Origin: JAZQNC01 sp045536155 | Lineage (GTDB): Bacteria > Bacillota > Clostridia > Oscillospirales > CAG-272 | Assembly (NCBI GenBank): GCA_045536155.1 | Contig: JAZSMZ010000074.1 | Location: 1 to 20,469, forward strand | Reading direction: 5' to 3' | Length of the DNA stretch: 20,469 bases | Shown: positions 14,062 through 20,469 of the stretch, in pieces | Numbering within the stretch: the first letter of the stretch is position 1 | Layout of the letters: each line of letters starts with the position of its first letter | Notes under the pieces: generated by a model | Told to the model about the DNA's origin: nothing | Databases searched by the model: none | The model's input: only the letters and a program-made list of their open reading frames with translations | Program-made: the position numbers and the translations under genes

Positions 14062-14873
14062 AGAAGACAGGAAGAATTTATACGATCCTGATATTTGCAA
14101 TTCTGTATCTGCCCATCTTTATCATGGTGCTCTATTCCTTCACTGCCGGAAGCAGTACGGCGGCATTTTCCGCCGATTATGCCGACGGAAAGTTCTTTGG
14201 CTATTGGTACCGTGAGATGTTCCGCAACGAGGGCGCGATGGCCGCGCTGAAAAATTCACTTATCCTCGCGCTTGCATCCTCTCTGATATCGACGGTCATC
14301 GGTACTATGGCGGCAATAGGTCTTAATAAACTGAGAAATAAGTGGATCAAAAATTCCATTACCTCGGTCACAAACATTCCCATGATGAATCCCGATATCG
14401 TAACGGGTATCTCCATGATGCTTCTTTTCGCGGGTGTCTTTGCCATTATCGGATCGGGAAGCACGGGATTTTGGTCGATACTGATAGCGCATATCACCTT
14501 TAACCTGCCGTACGTGATCCTGTCGATTACCCCCAAGCTTCGCCAGATGGACAAGCATCTTCCCGAAGCGGCGCTTGATCTCGGCTGTACCCCGATCATG
14601 GCATTTTTCAAGGTTGAACTGCCTTTCATTTTCCCCGCTATTGTTTCGGGCGCGCTTACCGCGTTTACCCTCTCGCTTGACGACTACGTAATATCGCTCT
14701 TTACCGCAGGTACCTTCAGTACGCTTCCGGTATTCATCTATTCGCTGGCGAAAAAGGGAGTTAAGCCATATATTTACGCACTTTCCACATTCCTTCTCGT
14801 AGGTGTGCTCATTCTGCTCGTTATTTCGAACGTTCTTCAGGCACGCTCCGAGAAAAAACAGAATATGAAATAA
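14058..14873 (+). CDS. potC: Spermidine/putrescine ABC transporter permease PotC
   Basis: This 271-residue permease is the partner of PotB. It has an N-terminal segment (YTILIFAILYLPIFIMVLYSF), the PotC-typical FGYWYREMFRN stretch, the segment NIPMMNPDIVTGISMMLLF, and the EAA loop LPEAALDLGCTPIMAFFKVELPF. The motif DDYVISLFTAGTFSTLPVFIYS is characteristic of PotC/PotI. It overlaps potB by four bases and is followed 31 bases later by potD. Confidence 0.94.
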   Translation: MKKTGRIYTILIFAILYLPIFIMVLYSFTAGSSTAAFSADYADGKFFGYWYREMFRNEGAMAALKNSLILALASSLISTVIGTMAAIGLNKLRNKWIKNSITSVTNIPMMNPDIVTGISMMLLFAGVFAIIGSGSTGFWSILIAHITFNLPYVILSITPKLRQMDKHLPEAALDLGCTPIMAFFKVELPFIFPAIVSGALTAFTLSLDDYVISLFTAGTFSTLPVFIYSLAKKGVKPYIYALSTFLLVGVLILLVISNVLQARSEKKQNMK

Positions 14874-14904
14874 TTTTTCCATTTAGAAAGGTAACATTGG
14901 TGAA

Positions 14905-16056
14905 ATGAAAAAGATCATCGCTTCACTTCTTGTGCTTATGATGCTTGTCGCATGTCTTGTATCCTGCTCCGACCCGTATGCTCATATCGAGTTTGTTGAA
15001 AACGAGTATGCAGGTACGACGATCAACGTGTACAACTGGGGCGAGAATATCGCCAACGGCGAGGACGACTCGCTCAATCTTGAAAAGGTATTCGAAAAGA
15101 AGTACGGTATCAACGTTGAATATACCACCTACGCTTCCAACGAAGAGCTTTACACCAAGATCTCGAGCGGCACCGTTTCTTACGATATTATTGTACCTTC
15201 CGACTATATGATCGCACGTCTTATAGAGGAAGATATGCTTCAGAAGATCAATTTTGACAATATCCCCAATTATGAGAATATCGAAAAGCAGTACCGCGTG
15301 GGTCAGTACTATGACTGTGCCGGCGAAAACGGCGCGGCTGAGTACTCTGTACCCTATACCGTCGGTATGTTCGGTATCATCTACAATACCGAATACGTTG
15401 ATGCCGCCGACGTTGAAGATCAAAGCTGGGGACTTATGTGGAACGAGAAATATTCCGGCAAGATCATCATGTTCAACAATCCCCGCGATGCATTTGCCGT
15501 TTCCATGTTCTACAACGGTATTAACGTAAACACCACCAACGAGGGTGAGTGGAATACCGTTTATGAATCGTTGGTCAAGCAGAAGCCTCTGCTCAAGGGC
15601 TATTACATGGACGAGATCTTCAACCAGATGGAAGGCGAAAACTCCTACATCGGCGTTTACTATGCAGGCGACTGCCTTTCGATGATGGACAACAACGAAA
15701 ATCTCGCATTCTACTATCCCGTTGAGGGAACAAACTCCTTCGTTGATGCTATGTGCATACCGAAGAACGCAAAGAATCCCGGTGCGGCAGAGCTCTTTAT
15801 AAACTTTATGCTTGAAGAGGAATATGCCGTTGAAAACGCGCTTTATATCTGCTACGCTTCTCCCAACGAGAAGGTAAAGAATTCCGCTTACTATAAAGAA
15901 GAGCTCGGCGAGGATTATTACAGCGTGCTTTACGATCTGCCCGAGCAGTATTCCAATGAGGACGGAAGCGTAAACAGCGCGATCGTTCAGCCCTATTTCA
16001 ATCTCGATGCTGCCACAAAGCAGATACTGAACAATCTGTGGAGCAAGCTTAAATAA
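14905..16056 (+). CDS. potD: Polyamine-binding lipoprotein PotD
   Basis: This 383-residue solute-binding protein captures spermidine or putrescine outside the membrane and hands it to PotBC. A lipoprotein signal peptide ends in the lipobox LVSC, with lipidation at C21. The mature part begins with the family motif INVYNWGENI, then SYDIIVPSDYMIARLIEEDML, YSVPYTVGMFGIIYNTEYV and a WGLMWNEKYSGKIIMFNNPRDAF region that lines the binding cleft. The C-terminal LFINFMLEEEYA is also typical. Binding residues and hence the spermidine versus putrescine preference were not verified. The Shine-Dalgarno (AAAGG) sits rather far, 13 bases, from the ATG. It is the last gene of the pot operon, closed by a hairpin. 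Confidence 0.94.
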   Translation: MKKIIASLLVLMMLVACLVSCSDPYAHIEFVENEYAGTTINVYNWGENIANGEDDSLNLEKVFEKKYGINVEYTTYASNEELYTKISSGTVSYDIIVPSDYMIARLIEEDMLQKINFDNIPNYENIEKQYRVGQYYDCAGENGAAEYSVPYTVGMFGIIYNTEYVDAADVEDQSWGLMWNEKYSGKIIMFNNPRDAFAVSMFYNGINVNTTNEGEWNTVYESLVKQKPLLKGYYMDEIFNQMEGENSYIGVYYAGDCLSMMDNNENLAFYYPVEGTNSFVDAMCIPKNAKNPGAAELFINFMLEEEYAVENALYICYASPNEKVKNSAYYKEELGEDYYSVLYDLPEQYSNEDGSVNSAIVQPYFNLDAATKQILNNLWSKLK

Positions 16057-16073
16057 CTTTATAAAAATTATTT

Positions 16074-16105
16074 GGGGAAGGAATTATTCGTTTAATTCTT
16101 TCCCC
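16074..16105 (+). terminator. Hairpin ending the pot operon
   Basis: GGGGAAGGAATTA (16074-16086) pairs with TAATTCTTTCCCC (16093-16105) with one G-U pair and a 6-base loop. The downstream sequence has only scattered T (ATTTGTTTTC), so termination may be partial and some transcripts could continue into the amidohydrolase gene. Confidence 0.6.
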
Positions 16106-16130
16106 GATGATTTGTTTTCAGCAATATTCT

Positions 16131-16137
16131 TTAGGAG
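16131..16137 (+). promoter_or_regulatory. Shine-Dalgarno implying a TTG start
   Basis: TTAGGAG directly abuts an ATG at 16138, leaving no spacer. An in-frame TTG at 16147 is 9 bases away and places MRYKVFDIHTHTYPE at the N-terminus, which fits the family better. Confidence 0.65.
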
Positions 16138-16146
16138 ATGACAATT

Positions 16147-16974
16147 TTGCGCTACAAGGTTTTTGATATACACACGCACACCTATCCCGAGGCAATATCG
16201 CAAAAAGCGGTCAGCAGTCTCGGTAAGTTTTATAATTTCGAAGTACACGGCAAGGGCACTTATGCCGACCTTGCCGAGCAGGCGAATAACACCAAGGGTC
16301 GCGATATCGAGTTCGCGGGATTTTTGCTTTTTTCGGTAGCTACGAACGCACATCAGGTAAACAAGGTCAACGATTCGATAGCTTCTCTTGCCGAAAAGGC
16401 AAGACAGGAGGGCTTTGAAGCGGTCGGATTTGCCGGAATGCATCAGGATTATCCCGACTACGAGGGAGAGATCGCAAGATGCGAGGGCATGGGACTTCGC
16501 GGTGTGAAGATCCACCCCGATATTCAGCAGATGGATCTCGAAGGGAGCGATATGTACCGCCTTTGCGAGATAATGGAGGGCAGACTTCCCCTCTTTTTGC
16601 ACATGGGCGACGATAGAGCGGAGTACCGCTATTCCGAGCCGAAAAAGCTGGCTAAGCTGCTTGATAGATTTCCACACCTTGAGGTCGTTGCCGCCCATTT
16701 CGGCGGATACAAGGCTTGGGACGAGGCTGAAGAGTACCTTTACGGACGTCCCAATGTATGGTACGACCTTTCAAGCGCGCTCTGGGCAATGACTCCCGAG
16801 CGTGCACGCGAGCTTATCGATAAGTGCGGACATGACAGAGTCATGTTCGGCACCGACTATCCCGTTTGCTCGCTCGACGAATATGTTGATCTTTTCATGA
16901 AGATCGAGCTTGACGACAGCGTACGCGCAGATATTTTCTATAACAACGCGCGCCGCTTTTTGAAACTGCAATGA
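16147..16974 (+). CDS. Amidohydrolase-2-family metal-dependent hydrolase
   Basis: This 275-residue TIM-barrel hydrolase of the amidohydrolase-2 (ACMSD/TatD-like) type has the HxH metal motif DIHTH (H9, H11). Further metal or catalytic positions are in VKIHPDIQQM, LFLHMGDD, VVAAHFGGY and FGTDYPVC (the closing aspartate). The substrate cannot be read from the sequence; relatives cleave C-N bonds or decarboxylate ring acids. The likely start is TTG at 16147 rather than the ATG at 16138, judged by the Shine-Dalgarno spacing. It overlaps the methyltransferase gene by four bases (ATGA), so the two are coexpressed, and it follows potD after a weak terminator. No linked substrate pathway is visible. 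Confidence 0.85.
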   Translation: MRYKVFDIHTHTYPEAISQKAVSSLGKFYNFEVHGKGTYADLAEQANNTKGRDIEFAGFLLFSVATNAHQVNKVNDSIASLAEKARQEGFEAVGFAGMHQDYPDYEGEIARCEGMGLRGVKIHPDIQQMDLEGSDMYRLCEIMEGRLPLFLHMGDDRAEYRYSEPKKLAKLLDRFPHLEVVAAHFGGYKAWDEAEEYLYGRPNVWYDLSSALWAMTPERARELIDKCGHDRVMFGTDYPVCSLDEYVDLFMKIELDDSVRADIFYNNARRFLKLQ

Positions 16975-18026
16975 TCGATTATTCCATGCCCGATGTGTGG
17001 CAGAGATTAAAAGAAACGAAAAAGCCTATCGTGCTCTACGGCACGGGCAACGGTGCCGACAAGATCATCGACGAGATGCAAAGAAGGGGCATAAAGATCG
17101 ATGGAGTGTTTGCCTCCGACGGATTTGTCCGCAAGCGCACCTTCCGCGATATGCCCGTGATGTCCAAAGCGGAGGCCAATGAAAAATTCGGCGACTTTTT
17201 TGCCGTTATCTGCTTTGCTTCCCAGCGCCCCGAGGTGCTCGATGCCTTTTATACGCTTGCAAACGAGCATGAAACGGTCGCCCCCGACGTTCCCGTATAC
17301 GGAACGGGACTTTGCGACAGAGAATGGTTTATCGAAAACGAAAGCAAGATAGAAAGAGTGCGTGACCTTCTTAAGGACGAGCTTTCGAAGCGAGTATTTG
17401 ACGGAGTGCTTCGTTACCGTTACAGCGGCGATATTGCCTGTCTTTCGGACAGCGCGACGTATCCCGAGCTTGAATATGCTTTGCTCGATACCGATAAATA
17501 TGAAGTGGCCGCCGACCTCGGCGCATACGACGGCGACACCGCGAGCGAGCTGCTTTTGCTCAATGAAAACATAAAAATCACAGCTTTTGAGCCCGATGTG
17601 CGATCCTATCGCAAGCTGTCCGACCGATTTGCCGGTAATCAAAACGTCACGCCGCTCAACGTCGCGGCATGGAAGGAAAAATGCATCCTCGAATTTGCCG
17701 ATTCGCAGGGCAGGGGATCGTCGGCATCGAAGGGCGGTAAAACCGTGTCGGTTGAGGCTGATTCGGTCGATAACGTCTTTGCGGGACGAAAGGTAGACTA
17801 TATCAAATACGACGTCGAGGGCAACGAGCACGAGGCGCTTTTGGGCTCGCATGAAACGATAAAAAGACACTCGCCCTCGCTCTCGATCTCCCTTTATCAC
17901 AGAGTGGGCGATATAATCGATATCCCTCTTTATATCAGGCAGTTGTATCCCGATTACACGTTTTTCATGCGGAGAGTGCCTTATGTTCCCGCATGGGACC
18001 TGAAATTGTACGCAATCAAGCAATGA
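16971..18026 (+). CDS. Two-domain FkbM-family methyltransferase
   Basis: This 351-residue protein has a C-terminal FkbM-type SAM-dependent methyltransferase (from about residue 178), with the SAM loop DLGAYDGDT (D182-G184), the acidic second strand ITAFEPDVRSY, and IKYDVEGNEHEAL, the FkbM hallmark. The N-terminal 170 residues form a Rossmann-like domain with VLYGTGNGADKI (glycine loop at about 23-29) and VICFASQRPEVL. Such a domain resembles the N-terminal nucleotide-binding modules found beside sugar-modifying enzymes, and FkbM enzymes often methylate sugars or other hydroxyls, but the substrate here is unknown. It overlaps the amidohydrolase by four bases. A short hairpin follows the stop. 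Confidence 0.83.
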   Translation: MIDYSMPDVWQRLKETKKPIVLYGTGNGADKIIDEMQRRGIKIDGVFASDGFVRKRTFRDMPVMSKAEANEKFGDFFAVICFASQRPEVLDAFYTLANEHETVAPDVPVYGTGLCDREWFIENESKIERVRDLLKDELSKRVFDGVLRYRYSGDIACLSDSATYPELEYALLDTDKYEVAADLGAYDGDTASELLLLNENIKITAFEPDVRSYRKLSDRFAGNQNVTPLNVAAWKEKCILEFADSQGRGSSASKGGKTVSVEADSVDNVFAGRKVDYIKYDVEGNEHEALLGSHETIKRHSPSLSISLYHRVGDIIDIPLYIRQLYPDYTFFMRRVPYVPAWDLKLYAIKQ

Positions 18027-18046
18027 TTTATCGAAAAACGATAAAT
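18026..18046 (+). terminator. Weak hairpin after the methyltransferase gene
   Basis: ATTTATCG (18026-18033) pairs with CGATAAAT (18039-18046) around AAAAA. It is AT-rich and has no U-tract, so it may be only a weak terminator or a 3' end stabiliser. Confidence 0.35.
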
Positions 18047-18061
18047 ATTAACAATTTATAA

Positions 18062-18090
18062 TTGACAAATTTATATTTGTGTTATATAAT
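18062..18090 (+). promoter_or_regulatory. Perfect-consensus sigma-A promoter of the transketolase pair
   Basis: TTGACA (18062-18067), 17 bases, TATAAT (18085-18090). The leader to the ATG at 18148 is about 50 bases and contains AGGAGG. A sequence AATTTATA is repeated at 18053 and 18068, 15 bases apart. A promoter this strong fits a highly expressed central-metabolism operon. Confidence 0.92.
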
Positions 18091-18147
18091 AAACGATGTC
18101 AATAATTAATTATCCCATATAATGAAATCAAATCAGGAGGACATACA

Positions 18148-18984
18148 ATGGAACAGGCAAAAATCAAAGAGCTTAAGCAGATAGCTGCCGAAATTCGCCT
18201 TGGTGCGCTCAAAGCAGTCTATTCGGCAAGCTCGGGACATCCCGGCGGATCGCTTTCTATTGCGGACGTTCTGGCATATCTCTATTTTGTTGAAATGAAC
18301 GTAGACCCCAAAAATCCCAAGTGGGAGGACCGCGACCGTTTCGTACTTTCGAAGGGTCACTGCGCACCTTCCTACTATGCAGCTCTCGCAGAGAGAGGAT
18401 ATTTCCCCAAGGAAGATCTCGAAACATTCCGTCAGGCAACAAGCTATCTCCAGGGACATCCCGACATGAAGGGCGTTCCCGGATGCGACATGACCACAGG
18501 CTCTCTCGGCCTTGGCATCTCTGCCGCTTGCGGTATGGCTCTTTCGGGCAAGATCAGCAATAAAGATTACAGAGTTTACTGCGTACTCGGCGACGGTGAG
18601 TCGGAAGAGGGACAGGTTTGGGAGGCAGCTATGTTTGCCGCTCACAAAAAGCTCGACAATCTCTGCCTCTTCGTTGACTCCAACGGACTTCAGATCGACG
18701 GTCCCGTTGCAGAGGTAGTAGGTCCCGCTCCCTTCGAAAGCAAGTTTGAGGCTTTCGGCTGGAACGTAGTTTCCATCGACGGTCACGACTTCGAGCAGAT
18801 CGAAAAGGCCGCAAAGGCAGCACGTGAGTGCTCGGGCAAGCCCACAGCGATCATTATGACCACTCATAAGGGCCGCGGCGTTTCGTTTATGGAAGATCAG
18901 GTTAAGTGGCACGGCTCCGCTCCCAACAAAGAGCAGTACGAGCAGGCAGTTGAAGAAATCAAAGCAGCTGTTGCAGCGCTTTGA
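18148..18984 (+). CDS. Transketolase, N-terminal subunit
   Basis: This 278-residue protein is the thiamine diphosphate pyrophosphate-binding half of transketolase, which moves two-carbon units between sugar phosphates in the non-oxidative pentose phosphate pathway. Visible are ASSGHPGG (H31), SKGHCAPSYYA (H71), GSLGLGISAACG, and the thiamine-diphosphate motif GDGE (148-151) ending at DSN (N180). The usual full enzyme is about 660 residues; here the second half is a separate gene 19 bases downstream, a common split arrangement. AGGAGG lies 8 bases before the ATG. Codon use appears optimised compared with neighbours, in keeping with high expression. DXP synthase is excluded by the lack of its insertion and by the split. 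Confidence 0.95.
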   Translation: MEQAKIKELKQIAAEIRLGALKAVYSASSGHPGGSLSIADVLAYLYFVEMNVDPKNPKWEDRDRFVLSKGHCAPSYYAALAERGYFPKEDLETFRQATSYLQGHPDMKGVPGCDMTTGSLGLGISAACGMALSGKISNKDYRVYCVLGDGESEEGQVWEAAMFAAHKKLDNLCLFVDSNGLQIDGPVAEVVGPAPFESKFEAFGWNVVSIDGHDFEQIEKAAKAARECSGKPTAIIMTTHKGRGVSFMEDQVKWHGSAPNKEQYEQAVEEIKAAVAAL

Positions 18985-19003
18985 TTGAAAGGAGAGTATA
19001 ATA

Positions 19004-19945
19004 ATGGCAATCGGAGATAAAATAGCAACCCGTGAAGCTTACGGCGACGCCCTTGTGGAGTTTGGCGCAAAATACGAAAACCTCGTAGTTTTCGATGCTG
19101 ACCTTGCCGAAGCTACCAAAACCGGAAAATTCAAAAAAGCATACCCCGACCGTTTCTTTGACTGCGGCATTGCCGAGGGCAATATGATCGGTATCGCAGC
19201 AGGTATGGCTACCACCGGTAAGATTCCCTTTGCATCCTCTTTTGCAATGTTCACTGCAGGACGTGCATTTGAGCAGATCCGCAATGCGGTTGGTTACCCC
19301 CACCTCAACGTTAAGATCGGTGCAACTCACGCAGGTATTACCGTTGGTGAGGACGGTGCAACACATCAGTGCAACGAGGATATCGCAACCATGCGCACCA
19401 TCCCCGGCATGACTATCATCAATCCCGCAGATGCTACCGAAGCACGCGCCGCTGTTGAAGCCGCAATCAACTTCTACGGCCCCGTATATATGCGTTTCGG
19501 ACGCCTTGCTATCCCCACTCTCTTCGATCCCGACACCTACAAGTTCGAGATCGGCAAGGGTGTTATGATGGCAGAGGGCAAGGACGTTACCATCGTTGCT
19601 ACCGGCCTTATGGTTGGTCAGGCACTCGAGGCAAGAGCTATCCTTGCAAACGAGGGCATCGATGCCGAGGTTATCAATATCCACACCATCAAGCCTCTTG
19701 ACAAAGAGATCATCATCAAGTCCGCAATGAAGACCGGATGTGTTGTTACCGCTGAAGAGCACAACATCATCGGCGGTCTTGGAAGCGCAGTTTGCGAAGC
19801 GCTCAGCGAAGAGTATCCCGTACCCGTTCGCCGTGTAGGTGTTAACGACACCTTTGGCCGTTCCGGTAAGGTTCCCGCACTTCTCGAGCTCTACGGACTC
19901 ACCCCCGCAAACATCGCTGCAAAGGCAAGAGAACTGAAGAAATAA
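19004..19945 (+). CDS. Transketolase, C-terminal subunit
   Basis: This 313-residue protein carries the pyrimidine-binding and C-terminal domains of transketolase. It begins with FDADLAEATKTG, then YPDRFFDCGIAEGNMIGIAAGMA, the catalytic-glutamate region for thiamine activation (E of GIAEGNM), IPFASSFAMF and the substrate-handling GATHAGITVGEDGATHQ. The C-terminal domain has VVTAEEHNIIGGLGSAV. It pairs with the preceding gene to form the active site at the interface. GGAG ends 11 bases before the ATG. The operon ends at a strong terminator just downstream. Confidence 0.95.
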   Translation: MAIGDKIATREAYGDALVEFGAKYENLVVFDADLAEATKTGKFKKAYPDRFFDCGIAEGNMIGIAAGMATTGKIPFASSFAMFTAGRAFEQIRNAVGYPHLNVKIGATHAGITVGEDGATHQCNEDIATMRTIPGMTIINPADATEARAAVEAAINFYGPVYMRFGRLAIPTLFDPDTYKFEIGKGVMMAEGKDVTIVATGLMVGQALEARAILANEGIDAEVINIHTIKPLDKEIIIKSAMKTGCVVTAEEHNIIGGLGSAVCEALSEEYPVPVRRVGVNDTFGRSGKVPALLELYGLTPANIAAKARELKK

Positions 19946-19956
19946 TAATGTTTCTT

Positions 19957-19990
19957 TAAGAGATGTCCCGATCAGGGGCATCTCTTTTTT
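19957..19990 (+). terminator. Intrinsic terminator of the transketolase operon
   Basis: AGAGATGTCCC (19959-19969) pairs with GGGGCATCTCT (19975-19985) with one G-U pair, loop GATCA, followed by a run of T to 19990. It starts 12 bases after the stop codon. Confidence 0.93.
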
Positions 19991-20095
19991 GCTGTTGGTA
20001 ACGAAAGCAAAAAAAGAGCAAGTGCAAAATAAGTAAAAACAAAGAAAAAGTTCAATAATTCTTATGACAATGCGATTATTTTTACATATACGATA

Positions 20096-20124
20096 TTGAA
20101 AAATACTAAAAAGTGTGCTATTCT
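20096..20124 (+). promoter_or_regulatory. Candidate promoter of the rhamnulokinase gene
   Basis: TTGAAA (20096-20101), 17 bases, TATTCT (20119-20124); a shifted TATATA (20125) is an alternative -10. Both fits are moderate, which suits a gene needing an activator or relief from repression. Confidence 0.5.
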
Positions 20125-20131
20125 ATATATA

Positions 20132-20148
20132 ACTGTTATCATGACAGT
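20132..20148 (+). promoter_or_regulatory. Dyad operator candidate at the rhaB start site
   Basis: ACTGTTATCATGACAGT is a 17-base dyad centred on C20140 with one mismatched pair. It begins eight bases after the -10, where a repressor would block transcription. A related ATGACAATG occurs at 20064-20072, against ATGACAGTG at 20141-20149. I cannot name the regulator. Confidence 0.45.
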
Positions 20149-20198
20149 GTTTGCAATCAATAATTATTAAAATAATGATATTAAAGAGGAAGATTACA

Positions 20199-20469
20199 AT
20201 GGCTGATTTGAAAATGCTTGCTATTGACCTCGGCGCATCTTCGGGACGAGGCATTGTCGGACGCTTTGACGGTGAGCGCTTGACATTGGAAGAAAACCAC
20301 CGCTTTTCCAACGATCCCGTCATCACATCGGGTTCTTTTAACTGGGATATTCTTCGCATTTTCCACGAAATAAAGGCATCCATCCGCAAGTGCGCGCTTT
20401 CCGATGACCGCGATATCGCTTCCATCGGTATTGACACATGGGGCGTGGACTATGGTTATTTGGATAAGA
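20199..20469 (+). CDS. rhaB: Rhamnulokinase, N-terminal part (runs off the window)
   Basis: These first 90 residues belong to a FGGY-family sugar kinase that phosphorylates L-rhamnulose at O-1 in L-rhamnose breakdown. The phosphate-binding loop LAIDLGASSGRGIVGRFD and IDTWGVDYGYLD match RhaB rather than glycerol, xylulose or ribulose kinases; LGASSGR and WGVDYG are the telling motifs. Fuculokinase is the main alternative. The ATG is preceded by AAAGAGGAAG at a good spacing. It has its own promoter and a dyad operator candidate, and no rha isomerase or aldolase is visible within the window; they may follow downstream. Confidence 0.9.
   Translation, partial: MADLKMLAIDLGASSGRGIVGRFDGERLTLEENHRFSNDPVITSGSFNWDILRIFHEIKASIRKCALSDDRDIASIGIDTWGVDYGYLDK

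Noticed and set aside
17007..18023. 338-residue minus-strand open frame opposite the FkbM gene
   Set aside because: The plus-strand protein has clear motifs and coupling to its neighbour; the antisense product shows none.
18078..18095. Rex-like operator over the transketolase promoter
   Set aside because: Only about six of fourteen defined positions fit TTGTTAA-N4-TTAACAA.
18959..19981. 340-residue minus-strand open frame opposite the C-terminal transketolase gene
   Set aside because: It mirrors codon bias of the real gene, has no recognisable domain and runs into the terminator.
19982..20018. Second hairpin (CTCTTTTTTGCT with AGCAAAAAAAGAG) overlapping the transketolase terminator, as an antiterminator
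   Set aside because: Its right arm lies after the release point, so it would form too late to prevent termination.

Overview
The window looks like an ordinary chromosomal segment of a spore-forming, Gram-positive anaerobe of the class Clostridia, probably an uncultured gut-type lineage. The evidence is the lon-engB pair, the scpA-scpB pair, a DUF2953/YtfJ (GerW) pair, a sporulation-type D,D-carboxypeptidase, SpoIIR, purine-rich Shine-Dalgarno sites, TTG/GTG starts, consensus vegetative promoters and a split transketolase. I cannot name a genus. No mobile element, CRISPR array, prophage or obvious defence system is present.

Layout. Positions 1-8701 are a dense plus-strand run: the end of lon, engB, lysA, an M50 membrane protease, scpA, scpB, DUF2953, ytfJ, a DacB/DacF-type carboxypeptidase, an RluB-family pseudouridine synthase, a VanZ-like protein and a small acetyltransferase-like protein. 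Positions 8702-8909 hold no confident protein gene but contain a 15-bp imperfect inverted repeat and back-to-back promoters. A tRNA-Gly(TCC) follows and shares a two-way terminator with spoIIR, which lies on the minus strand. Upstream of spoIIR, also on the minus strand, are a CysQ/inositol-phosphatase-family gene and an unrecognised membrane protein, transcribed together from a consensus promoter at about 11.2 kb. A SpoIVFB-like M50 protease starts divergently there.

Positions 11.9-16.06 kb are a complete potABCD polyamine ABC transporter operon with its own promoter, a structured leader and a terminal hairpin. It is followed by a TTG-started amidohydrolase overlapping a two-domain FkbM-type methyltransferase. 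A perfect-consensus promoter then drives the two halves of a split transketolase, which end at a strong terminator. The window closes with the start of a rhamnulokinase gene that has its own promoter and a dyad operator candidate.

The most interesting signals are regulatory rather than new proteins: a 16-bp perfect hairpin that buries the Shine-Dalgarno of the carboxypeptidase gene; a candidate sigma-F promoter for spoIIR lying inside the terminator of the preceding gene; a structured stretch beside the tRNA with a minus-strand promoter; and the potA leader. I found no convincing new multi-gene system, and confidence in the regulatory ideas is moderate to low.
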